Shown in pieces: positions 1-10,045 of a stretch of DNA of 64,000 bases (positions within the stretch are counted from its first letter, which is position 1; each line of letters opens with the position of its first letter). The position numbers were made by a program, and so were the translations under genes. Below the pieces are notes generated by a model, which searched no databases, was not told the origin of the DNA, and worked only from the letters and a program-made list of their open reading frames with translations. This DNA comes from Malurus cyaneus samueli (Eukaryota; Chordata; Aves; Passeriformes; Maluridae). The stretch is taken from contig CM019219.1 of the NCBI GenBank assembly GCA_009741485.1, positions 30,005,081-30,069,080 of the forward strand, read 5' to 3'.

Positions 1-635
1 ACCTCAATTTGGCCTCATGGAGAAACCTTGACTAAAAATGAGATGTTTGAGAGCTGAACCAGGCCTCACAGAGAAACCTTGACCTAGGACTCATGGAGAA
101 ACCTCAATTCAGCCTCATGGAGAAACCTTAACTAAAAACAAGATGTTTTAGAGTTAATGAGGCCTCATAGAGAAACCTTGACCAGGCCTCATGGAGAAAC
201 CTCAGTTCAGCCTCACGGAGAAACCTTAACTAAAAACGAGATGTTTGAGAGCTGAACGAGGCCTCACAGAGTAACCTTGACCCAGGCCTCATGGCGAAAC
301 CTCATGGAGAAACCTTGACTAAAAACAAGATGTTTTAGAGCTGAATGAGGTCTCATAGAGAAACCTTGACCAGGCCTCATGGAGAAACCTCAATTCAGCC
401 TCATGGAGAAACCTTGAGGAGAACTAACTAAAGAGATGTTTGAGAGCTGAACCAGGCCTCACAGAGAAACCTTGACCAGGCCTCCATTACGCCTTGTGGA
501 GAAACCTTGACTAAAAATGAGATGTTTGAGAGCTGACCGCTCACGGCCTGACCGGCCTCATTGCTTGTGAGAAACCATGACTAAAAATGAGATGTTTGAG
601 AGCTGGACCAGGCTTTGCAGAGAAACCTCGACACT
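1..635. repeat. Compound minisatellite array, truncated at the window edge
   Basis: A unit of about 24 bp (cctcatggagaaaccttgac plus a few bases) recurs more than 15 times. It is arranged in a higher-order period of roughly 98-100 bp: two 24-26-bp units followed by a 50-51-bp long unit that carries an extra A-rich part (aaaaatgagatgtttgagag). Units differ by a few substitutions and small indels, and the last two long units (about 495-620) are the most divergent. No convincing ORF is present. I do not recognise the family. The array continues left of the window. Confidence 0.9.
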
Positions 636-1474
636 GGAGACGAACCTACCAGTTAAACTCCAGAGCATGTGATTTTTCCTCCACCTGGATGCCTCTGACT
701 GCAGTGTTTATACTGAGAATGTTTGGAAAAGGTTGGAAATGGGGCGTTTGGAATGCTCTGCAACCCACGGCACCAAAAGTCCCCTGGGGAAGCAGAGGCA
801 CAAAGGTGGCTTTGAAATGAGGATTTTGACTCCCTGGAGCGGGGTTTGTACCACACAAACCAGGAGGGCAACACAGGGTTGAGGACAGTTCTCCACGTCC
901 CACCCATTGCATCCAGGGTGCATTTAAAATAAAAATACCTCAATATGTTATTTTGCTGGTGCTTAAAAAAAAATTCACAGAACTCTCAGCAAAACTCTGA
1001 ACAGAAGCAGCTTTTAGAAGATTTATTTTTCCTGCTTGAATTTGCTGCCTTAAACATACTTTCAGGTCTGAAATGACAACAGAAATGTTAATGAAAGAAA
1101 ATGGAAAAAATTATTTGCTGAAAATGGTACAAAACCAAGCAGGTAAATATCAGTCTTCTGTACTGAATTCCTTAAGAATCAAACAGGTTTGTTTCCCTGG
1201 CTTTACAGTGGCCTACTCCCAGGAATTACCTAAAATGCTGCTCCTTGAAATAGCCAAAGGAAAGGTTTATCCTTTTGTGGTCCTCTCCTCACTTATCTCT
1301 GATTTTTGACACTCAAGATATCTCCATACCCAAGTAGCACCTTAACTAGAGGGCAAAAAGTGGGAAATGAAAATATATGGAAGATGCAAGGCTGAGGGGA
1401 AGAGAAGGTTAACTCATGCACTTAATTCCACGTTAATTATGGAGCAAAGAATTAGGAAAGCAGATGAGGAAGGT

Positions 1475-1755
1475 GATCCAATTGTGGCCTTTAGTATCTG
1501 AAGGGACCCTGCAAGAAAGATGGAGAGAGACTGTTTCCAAAGGCCTGGATGACAAGAAAGGGGAATGGCTTCCCACTGCCGAGGCAGGGATAGTGGGATA
1601 TTGGGAAGGAATTGTTCCCTGGGAGGGTGGGCAGGCCCTGGCACAGGGTGCCCAGAGAAGCTGTGGCTGCCCCTGGATCCCTGGCAGTGCCCAAGGCCAG
1701 GCTGGACATTGGGGCTGGGAGCAGCCTGGGACAGTGGGAGGTGTCCCTGCCATTC
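1475..1755 (+). mobile_element. CR1 fragment, 3' truncated
   Basis: The left part (tctgaagggaccctgcaagaaag onward in short blocks) matches the general avian CR1 3' region. The right part carries the core typical of this window: the lower-case motif gaggtgtccctgcc preceded by the central block shared with many other copies. Homology stops at about 1755 without the usual aaggtcccttccaacc end, so the 3' terminus is missing or replaced. No coding potential is expected. Confidence 0.8.
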
Positions 1756-2210
1756 CCACAGAAAACATGGATTGTGCCATGGGACACAGCAGAGTCCCTG
1801 AGGAGGGCGAGTCCTGCTCAGCATGAACCAAAGCACTCCTGTGGATCCCAGCACTGGCTCCCCAGCCCTGGCAGGGCATTTTGGGGTCACAGAATCCACT
1901 GTAGCCTGTAGCTGAGATGTTCCAACTCTGTTCAAATGTTACTTTTTGGGATTTCATGGCCAGATGTCCCTGTGTGATGGGGTTTGCTGCCAGTACCAGA
2001 AATGAGGACCCCAGCGCCGTGCTTTGGTTTGCAGTGGGAGAACAACGCTGATGTTTGGGGCCAGGATTGCTCTGTCCCAGTGAAACCACGGGACCTCTTC
2101 CTGGGCCATCCTAGCTCCAAGGCCAGCCTGTGCCAGCTCTTGGGAAGGAAGGAACCCCATCCCACTCACACCCAGGTGACACCGGGGTGACACTGGCTGG
2201 GGCAGGGCTG

Positions 2211-2352
2211 TGACATCACACAGTGTCATGGCCCCAGCACTGTGACATCACACGTGTCAGCCCCAGCTGTGACATCACACTGTGTCATGTCCAGCACTGG
2301 ACATCACCGTGTCACGCCCAGCCTGTGACATCACCATGCCATCCCTATATAA
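2211..2352 (+). promoter_or_regulatory. Candidate promoter: TGACATCA cluster and TATA box
   Basis: TGACATCA, a one-base variant of the palindromic CRE (TGACGTCA), occurs exactly at 2211-2218, 2243-2250, 2270-2277 and 2326-2333, mostly in the context TGTGACATCAC. A near match (GGACATCA) lies at about 2299. A TATA box, TATATAA, follows at 2346-2352, 12 bp after the last exact site, which would place transcription initiation near 2376-2382 on the plus strand. Spacings between the exact sites are 32, 27 and 56 bp. CRE variants are bound by the CREB/ATF/CREM family, and several CRE-plus-TATA promoters are testis-specific in vertebrates. Function here is inferred from sequence alone. Confidence 0.6.
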
Positions 2353-2658
2353 GCCGGGCCAGCTCCACCATGCCCCAGTCTGTGGCTGGCGCTGGGGCGC
2401 GCTGCTGCCCTGTTGTGCCTCGACGGATGCTCTGAGCCTCCGGCCTGGCCTGAGGCTGCTCCCAGCGAGGATCGCCGGCCCTGGAGAGCCTCCAGCCCTT
2501 CCAAGAGGGCGTTCCAGAGGCGATCCTGCATCCATCGAGGACTCTCAGGCTGTCAGAGAGACACCGTCCTGCCAGGAGCCTCCGCTGCCTCTTCCTATCC
2601 TGCCCAATCCCCCCTTCGCCTTCATCCCTCCTCCCAGAGCCCCCCATCCTCCCTCAGA

Positions 2659-2745
2659 GACCCTCCCCATCCCCGAGAACCCCAATCCCGCACAGAGCCC
2701 CCCATCCTCCCCATCCCCGAGAACCCCAATCCCGCACAGAGCCCC
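2659..2745. repeat. Tandem duplication, 44-bp unit, two copies
   Basis: The block beginning ccccgagaaccccaatcccg occurs at 2671 and again at 2715, giving a 44-bp period with almost no divergence. It lies inside the candidate transcript in Pro-rich, C-rich sequence. 44 is not a multiple of three, so the duplication would shift a reading frame, which suggests this part is untranslated leader if the gene is real. Confidence 0.85.
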
Positions 2746-2937
2746 CCGCCCCTCAATCCTGTCCCTCAGAGCTGCTCCGTTCCCTCCACGCACCTTCCCC
2801 CCTCAGACACCGTCACTCCTGCGAGCCTCGGGCCCTGCCAGAGCCTCAGGGAGCCCTGGCAGCTGTGGGAGCTGAGGAACCCATGGACACGGCTCCTGCT
2901 CCCTCGGAGACACAGAGCACGGAGAGCAGCAGCCTCC

Positions 2938-3669
2938 ATGGAGATGAGCGCCTGCGGGGCATCCTGGAGCAGTCAGGAGCCCAGGAGAGCCCGGCAGCAC
3001 CAGAGGGAGCCCGGCCCATCCCGGGCACAATTGCCGGGAGCAGGGGCAGAGCCAGAAGCTCCTGCAGCCCCAGAGTCCAGCCCAGGGCTCCCGGGGTGTG
3101 GGGCTGAGCCAGAAGCTCCTGCAGCCCCAGAGTCCAGCCCAGGGCTCCCGGGGTGTGGGGCTGAGCCAGAAGCTCCTGCAGCCCCAGAGTCCAGCCCAGG
3201 GCTCCCGGGGTGTGGGGCAGAGCCAGAAGCTCCTGCAGCCCCAGAGTCCAGCCCAGGGCTCCCGGGGTGTGGGGCTGAGCCAGAAGCTCCTGCAGCCCCA
3301 GAGTCCAGCCCAGGGCTCCCGGGGTGTGGGGCTGAGCCAGAAGCTCCTGCAGCCCCAGAGTCCAGCCCAGGGCTCCCGGGGTGTGGGGCGAGCCAGAAGC
3401 TCCTGCAGCCCCAGAGTCCAGCCCAGGGCTCCCGGGGTGTGGGGCAGAGCCAGAAGCTCCTGCAGCCCCAGAGTCCAGCCCAGGGCTCCCGGGGTGTGGG
3501 GCTGAGCCAGCCGGGACCAGCCCGAGCTCGCTGCAGGAGAGAGCCCCAGGAAGCCCAGGAGCTTGGGCCGTGTCCAGGAGGCTGCCCCGAGACGGGCACC
3601 GGCCCCAGGCGGGCATTGCAAGCGGCAGCAGCAATGTTTGAAGAGATTAGTGTAGGTAAGTTGGTGTAA
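2938..3669 (+). CDS. Candidate ORF of 243 aa with 19-residue repeats
   Basis: From ATG at 2938 this frame is open for 243 codons to a TAA that overlaps the AATAAA signal. The first 35 or so residues are followed by six copies of a 19-residue unit containing GAEPEAPAAPESS and PGLPGC. A 1-bp deletion in the 57-bp array then moves the frame into a different reading (QKLLQPQSP), and the protein ends in FEEISVGKLV. An ATG at 2883 in another frame starts a peptide MDTAPAPSETQSTESS that stops at 3107. After the 1-bp deletion that other frame carries the GAEPEAP repeat and runs to a stop at 3641. The original frame therefore may have been 2883-3641, now disturbed by two single-base changes, or only one of these frames is real. 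GC-rich repeats of 57 bp (19 codons) stay open in several frames by chance. Confidence 0.35.
   Translation: MEMSACGASWSSQEPRRARQHQREPGPSRAQLPGAGAEPEAPAAPESSPGLPGCGAEPEAPAAPESSPGLPGCGAEPEAPAAPESSPGLPGCGAEPEAPAAPESSPGLPGCGAEPEAPAAPESSPGLPGCGAEPEAPAAPESSPGLPGCGASQKLLQPQSPAQGSRGVGQSQKLLQPQSPAQGSRGVGLSQPGPARARCRREPQEAQELGPCPGGCPETGTGPRRALQAAAAMFEEISVGKLV
3044..3505. repeat. 57-bp tandem repeat, eight near-identical copies
   Basis: The motif gccagaagctcctgcagccc starts at 3051, 3108, 3165, 3222, 3279, 3336, 3392 and 3449, with spacings of 57, 57, 57, 57, 57, 56 and 57 bp. Copies differ mainly at one dinucleotide (gggctgagcc or gggcagagcc); the unit ending at 3392 has lost one base. The near-identity implies recent expansion or gene conversion, and copy number is likely to vary between individuals. 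The 57-bp period preserves a reading frame except at the single 56-bp spacing. Confidence 0.97.
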
Positions 3670-3674
3670 ATAAA
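3669..3674 (+). terminator. Candidate polyadenylation signal AATAAA
   Basis: AATAAA is followed about 20-45 bp downstream by a GT-rich stretch (ctgtctgagtgttcctgctg to gttgtgg, about 3693-3720). That is the usual arrangement of a vertebrate cleavage/polyadenylation site. It overlaps the stop codon of the 243-aa frame and lies 13 bp after a GTAAGT 5' splice-site match at 3656. Confidence 0.5.
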
Positions 3675-4160
3675 TTGGGATTTCCCCCCTAGAGCTGTCT
3701 GAGTGTTCCTGCTGTTGTGGATTGGGCTGGGATAGGGATCCTTTCTTCCCAGGAACTGGCACAGCGCTGGGCTTGGATTCAGGCTGGGAATGCTGTGGGT
3801 GAGGAGAGCAGGGCTCAGGCTGCTCAGGGAATTGTAGGGAAGGTCCCCAGGGAAAATGTTTGTGCAACTGCTGGGGTCCATCAGGGCTGGTCACTTTTGA
3901 GAGTCCCCTCCTAAGGGCGTAGGCGCAGCAATTCCCAAATATCAGAAGTCAAGCAGGGCAAGGCAGAATGCTGGCTTGGCCTTTGCAGGCTCCTGTCCCT
4001 GTCACTGCACAGCTTTTGTTCTCAATCCATGGTCAGAGTGCTGGTGGGAGTTCAAAGAGCTGCATTCTTATGGCATAAGTTTGTAATCCATCAGTAAGAA
4101 AAAGCAAAATTTCCTGCGGGACATTGCAGCTCAGATCCAGCTTCCTGAAAATCCCAGGGT

Positions 4161-4215
4161 GATGGAATGGTTTGGGTGGGAAGGACCTCGGAGGCCGACC
4201 AGTGCCACCTGAGGG
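4161..4215 (-). mobile_element. Short CR1 3'-end fragment
   Basis: The motif tggaatggtttgggtgggaa followed by ggacctcggaggcc matches the reverse complement of the CR1 3' terminus. Homology fades after about 55 bp. Confidence 0.55.
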
Positions 4216-7200
4216 TTGCAGACATTGGAGTGTCTCCTCCAGTTTTGCCTTCTATACTTTATGGGATTATTCCAATTCCTCCAAAACCATCCCTGAGCAA
4301 GGCTCTTAATACACCTACAGGGGCTGTTTGGGCATGGACACAGCACAGCTTCTGGATAACACAAATCATGGAATTACAGGGCTGAATAGTTGGGACACAT
4401 GAGGGTTATTGAATCTAACACTCTGGTCCAAAAGAAATTCCTTAAAACTAAATTATGGTTGAAGAGAGGACTCCCCATGATTGATGAGTTCTTCTGTCCT
4501 TGACTGAGGGTGTAGCAAGAGAAAATCTGCATTATATCAAGATATAATCTGTGCTTCTGAAGACTCGGGCACATGGATTTCTCCAGGGAAAAGCAATCTA
4601 AAAAGATGCATGGGGACAGCCAAAAAAAGTACATTCAACAACTATTTTGTTACAACAAAAGCAAGTACAGCCTCCACCTAATCCATGGGGTACAAACTGA
4701 AATGGATAAACCAAAGGGGATAAACAACAGGGCCCTGCTGTTCCTGGAATGCAAAGATGTGAGGAATGGTCCTCTTTTGAAGATCTTTGGCTAAATGATT
4801 GCTTTAATTTCTGGTTGTTCCTTTTGGGGTTTGGCTGCTGCTCCCTGTATCTGCATTTCCCCGTGCTGTGCTGTGAGGCAGCAGGAGGGAAGGAGATGGG
4901 GCTGGCACCCTTCTGCTCTTCCTTTTTCTCAAAACTACCTCCCATTTCTGTGTCCCAAAGGCAAAAAAACCTACACAAACTGAGCTGGACCCAGCCTTCT
5001 CCCAGAGGAGCTGTTGGGACAAGATGGGAGAAGAGAATAAAGTTATGGAAACTGTGGAAAAGAGAAACTCAGTGTACCTCAACACAGAGCAAAAGGCCAT
5101 CCCCAAACTGTGATTTTTCCAACTTTGACCAGGGCTCTGACAGCTTCTCAGGTGAAACTGCTGATCCTGAAAGCAGGCTGAACTTCCACCAGGAATTCAA
5201 GTCTTTTGCACTGCACTGGAAATAAGACCCTGCTGCTGTGGTCATTCAGGAGCTTCCTGCCTGGAAAGGAATACCTGGAATCTCTGGTATTTCCATGAGC
5301 CAGAGCACACAGCTGAGCAGTTTCCTTTTACACCATCCAAGTTGAGGTTTTTACCCCACAATACCAAACCTTAACAAAACTCTCCTTGTGCCAATCGACA
5401 GTGGAGAAACAGGGGCATTTGTGACTTTTGTGAGCTCTCAGACAGGATTTATCAGGTCTGACACTGAACCAACATGGCTTATCTAAGAAGCTCCTTAAAC
5501 CAAGTAGTGCTAAGAAAAAGGACATGAACTAGGGATAAACTTCAACAGTATCATCTTCTAGTCATGAAAAATTGTCCTTTAAGCTGTGATTTTACCCCTT
5601 TTCTTTCACATTCCACTGGACTTCAACCCAGCCCTTGCAAAGTGCAGTTTTCAGGGATATCCAAAAGGCAGCAAGGTGTTCAAAGGGGGCCACATTTGGC
5701 AAACACTGGTCCAGGTTCCTGCTTTCCAAAGGGAAGATGCATGAGATGGAAGGAACTCCTGACCCTTTCCTTCTGCCATTCCTGGAATTCCCTGGGTCTG
5801 GCTGGAGAGCAGAAGCGGGTCTGTGTGGGTGAGGATGTGTTGTGCTTTGAACTTTTATCTTCTTTAAGGATCATCTTCTGAGAAGAAATGGGAATTTGGG
5901 CAGGATGAGGAATGGGGGAAGGAGGGGATGCTGAGAAAGCTGGGGAGTTCAGAGATACAGATGGAGGTGAAGAAGGCAAAAGGTCAGGACCAACCTCAAA
6001 GATAAAGAGGGAAGTCAAAGAGTTCAAGGATTGAGAGAGCAGAGAGATGACAGAGGGTGAGAGCAGCACGGGGTCAGGAGAAATGGTAGATGAGCTTTGG
6101 CAACAAGATTTTCCAGGAAAGAAAGATGAACTGATATGGCAAAAATAAGATTTATTGACAGAAGAAATGAGATAACAAATTAGCTGGAGGAAAGGCAACA
6201 GTGGTATTAGGCCACAGATCAAGCCACAAATTGGGGTCAAAACCCCAAAAAGCTTTGCTTGGGAATTCAAATAATACCAGATTCACAGATAATGACTGTG
6301 AAATGTGGAGAATTAGCTGAGAATCGGTAATTAGAAAAAGGGTCCCCAGGCAACAGAGTGGAATTAATTCATCAGTCACCCTGAGTAAAAATTAGTGAAG
6401 AGTAAAATTCAGCAAAAATAAAAATACAATTTAAAAAAATTGAAACAAAAACCCCATTCAAAACGTTTGTGTGCCCAGGGCCGGTCACATTAATGTAATT
6501 TTAGGATTGAAATCTCTCCAATTCCGTGACATTCCCAGCCTCCTTTGGACATTAACACACAGTGACTTTGAGGAAATCCAAGCAGAAACAGAATTCCACG
6601 ATGGTGCTGCACCACAAAACCTCTCTCTCTTCAGCAGCAGCTCAAGTCCATGGGGGTTTAATTAAATTTCATTGAAATGCAAGAAAAGAGCTGCTTTTCA
6701 ATCCTTCCCCAAATAGCTCTGATTTGGTTTTTCTCCTCATAATGGAATAATGTGCATGGAAAACCAATTGCCCTCCCTAAATCCACAGGTCTGTTCCACA
6801 GTTATTAGAATTGGAATCAATTCCTTGCCCAAATGAAACTGGAAGTAAACAACTTAAATCAGCACATTTGTTTCATTTCTTTTTCTTCATTTCCTCAAAA
6901 TTTTGCATGCTTATTCACACCAGGTATTTGCATTGCCATGAGGATCCAAACTCATTCCAGAATCCATCATGAGGAATAAAAAAATGCACATTAATTCAAG
7001 ATATTCAGCCACCCTTCCAGTTACCTGCTATGAAATGCATTTTGTTTTTGTGGTCTACATCAAAGAGAAGACACTACATCTCCTTATCCAAATACCCTTC
7101 ACATTATCCCAGGAAGCCAACCTTCCTGGAAGGAAAATCATGGAAAGCATTGGATTTATCCACTCCCTATAGACTTTTACTGAAGCAGGTAATTTTTCCA

Positions 7201-9951
7201 GTTTAAACCTCTGAATTTTCCAGTTTGAGGGGTGTGTGCAGGTGACAACCAGTCCCAAGTTTGGCAGATGAATTAAACACTCTCTCAGCTCATGTTCCCT
7301 GTTATATCCCCATGGAATTTGGCTTTTGCTGGAAAAGATCCTCCTTTTCCCTTGATTCCTCTCACTAACTCCACAAAAGGTAGAAAAAAGGTAGAGTTTT
7401 ATCAGCCCACCCAACACAAACCCAGCCTCTATTCCCAGTCTGCACAGTAAGGAATTTTGGAAGTGAATCACACTTCCAAAAGACTAAATGTTTGCCCCAA
7501 ATATATTTATTAAAGCGGCAAGTGAACTTTCAATCTGTATAAAATGGGAAAAGCTGAAATCTCAATTTTTTCAAACATCAACAACAACTTTTCCCAATGG
7601 AAAAAAGCTGCCTTGAGCCTCTCACCTTGGGTTGCCACTGTCTCCTTGACAACAGAACTTGGAAAATTGGAATAAAAACTGTATTCGGCAATAGAAACAC
7701 AAAATATCTTCTCTCTAACTCAGTATTTTTTACTGTTTAATAGACTTTCTGCTGCTAAAATTGACATGGCTGGAGCTGCATAAGCCTATTCCAACTTCAC
7801 TTGGAAGAAAATTTTATAAGACCTTTCCACTGCCTCCAACTTATTCCAGGATTTTGGACAACTGGTAACTAAACAGGAAGGTGTGAGGAAAAAAATGTCA
7901 CATTCTGAATGTTGGTGAAAGTTGAGATTTGTGAAAGATGAAGCACACCAAGAGCTGACCCTGCAGCAGCAACACCTCCATCAATCTCTTGTGCAGTGAC
8001 CCCACTTAGAAATATGTGACTTTTTCCATCTCTTCTGTGCTTTAAAGCAGATTTTTTGGGGAGCATCTCTTAAATCAGTCCTGAAAAGAAAACCAGAGCA
8101 AAGCTGGGAAGTGCAGTCTAGGTCAGATTTTTGGCACAAGACACAGCTGACCCTTTCCTTACCAGGCAAGGACACTATGATCCCAAAATTCTTTCAACAG
8201 GGCTTTTTTAAACTCCAGATTCTATTTCTGTGGCTCTGTCTGCAGGAATTTGGGAAATGGTAATTTGGATTAGCCAGCAGAGGAGTTCTGACCACAACAG
8301 AGATGGGATCCCATCTCCCACAGGGAAAATCCTGGGACAGGAGCAGCTTAAAGCCATGTTATTCCCATTTCCCAGAGCTCCCAGAGGACAGAAATCATGG
8401 GATGGGAGGAGCAGAGCTCACCTCTTCCCCTGGCTGAGGGCATCCTTCTTCCCCACTCCAGCAGCATCCTCCGTTTTCTCAGCAAGGAGCTGTTTCCCCC
8501 AGCCCCCACCCATTTCCCTCCAAATCACCACCACAGTCACTTATTTCTATTTTCTATTAATTCTGAGTTATTAAAGCCTTTTTTTTTTTTCAGCACAACA
8601 GTCAGGTTGAATGCAGGGAGAACCCAAAGCACAAAAATCCCGTTTTCCATGACTTTCAGGTGAAGAACTGCAGACTTGCATCATCCCAAGACACCTCTGG
8701 AAGCTGAACTTCAACCCTTCCCAGAATATAACTGGCTTGGTGAGGGGGAGAGAGGGAATTTCTCACTGTTTTTTTGGGAGCTGTGCTGAGTCTGGGTGAG
8801 CTCCCAACACCCAGCAGGGCACTGGGATGCACGGAGGAGCCCCTATGTGCCATGCAGGGTGACAGCAGTTGGTGTTTCATCCCAGCCAGGGGACATCTGG
8901 TGCTGCTGGAAAACCAAAGGAGTCGGGAAAGGGATCCAAGTGCTCCTTAGTGCCTCGGGCAGGGGTTTGGGGAGAGGTTGCCCTGACCCCTCCCATCCCA
9001 TCTGCTGGGAAAAAGAAGGCATATGGAGCATCCCCCAGCAAAGCTGGGCTGTGTCCCTGCCCACATCACACCTCTGAAAGCTGGCTGCAAGTAATTATGG
9101 AAAAAAAGGAACTTGCACAAAAATACTTAGATTTCCTTTGCTGTCCCTTCACCCATCCCTCAAAGTTCCCCCTTTTTAAAATGGGAATAGCTGTGGTGAG
9201 TTGGAATATTTTCAATATTTCCACCTGATAGGAAGCAAGGAAAGGGTGGCCTGAGACCTACAAGACACCTGGAAATCCTGCCTGGAATTCTCAGTGTGCT
9301 TGTTCTTACTCCAGGACCAGGATTTGCCATTCCTTTTTCCAACCCCAAAGCAACCATGGATAGCACAGGATTAAACCCTGTCAGTCCCAATTCCTAATGC
9401 TGTATTATCCAGTGGGTATGGGCTATGCCAGCAATTCTTGTTGCCTACATGGCTATCAGGCTGCTTAAAATTGGAGCACAGGATGTAGGAACCTGGAATC
9501 ACTCTTGAGTTTGGAAAGATCCTGCAGAAATGAACCCTTCCTGATCCCAGGCTGCATTCTGGAGGTGAATTTCTCTGCGATCCTATTTAATTTCATACAA
9601 TCTGACTACAGGATTTTCCTGACGGAAGCTCAGCTCACCCCTTGATTTCCATCAGATATTCATCACCAATTCCAACGGGCACAGAACTGGTCCTTCCTTC
9701 ACCTCCACAACACTGGCTAGGAGCGATCAGGAATCAGTCCCAGTCCAACCCTTCCTCCAAGATAAACCCGAGTCCCTTCTGGGGATGCTCCAAACCAGAC
9801 TCAGCTGTGACCAAAGGTCACCTCCAAGCTGGAGTCACACTGACAGTGGCCTCAGTGAGGATGTTCTGAGATGAACACTTTCATCCCTGTTCTACAGCTG
9901 CTGAAGTTCTGCACCCAAAACACTCCATTTGACTCCCAAATCCAGACACAG

Positions 9952-10045
9952 AATCCATGGAATGGTTTGGGCTGGAAGGATCTCAAAGCCCATCCAATTA
10001 CATGGGCAGGGACACTTTCCCCTATCCCAGGTTGCTCCTGGGACA
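9952..10045 (-). mobile_element. CR1 3'-end fragment
   Basis: The sequence starts with catggaatggtttgggctgg and continues through a diverged cagggacactttcccctatc block to gttgctcctgg. It is the reverse complement of the CR1 3' end. It is older than most copies here, judging from its many substitutions. Confidence 0.75.

Larger units (their letters stand above)
2376..3700 (+). other. Candidate transcription unit nested in the PRKG1 intron
   Basis: This unit runs from the position expected about 25-30 bp after the TATA box to just past the AATAAA signal at 3669. It is strikingly GC-rich compared with the surrounding intron and has low-complexity Pro/Ala/Ser coding potential in several frames. 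The first ATG after the predicted start is a two-codon uORF (ATG CTC TGA at 2427). The next are at 2883 (74 aa in that frame) and 2938 (243 aa in another frame). A consensus 5' splice site, TAG|GTAAGT, lies at 3653-3661, just before the AATAAA, so an additional downstream exon cannot be excluded. I recognise no homologue. It lies antisense to PRKG1. Confidence 0.5.

Noticed and set aside
1433..2089. Minus-strand ORFs of 173 and 218 aa
   Set aside because: They overlap an antisense CR1 fragment and are explained by its GC-rich composition.
3044..3505. CRISPR-like array
   Set aside because: The repeats are directly adjacent with no unique spacers, and the genome is that of an animal.
2803..3894. 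Minus-strand ORFs of up to 363 aa over the 57-bp repeats
   Set aside because: They are mirror readings of GC-rich tandem units whose length is nearly always a multiple of three. There is no promoter or polyadenylation signal on that strand.
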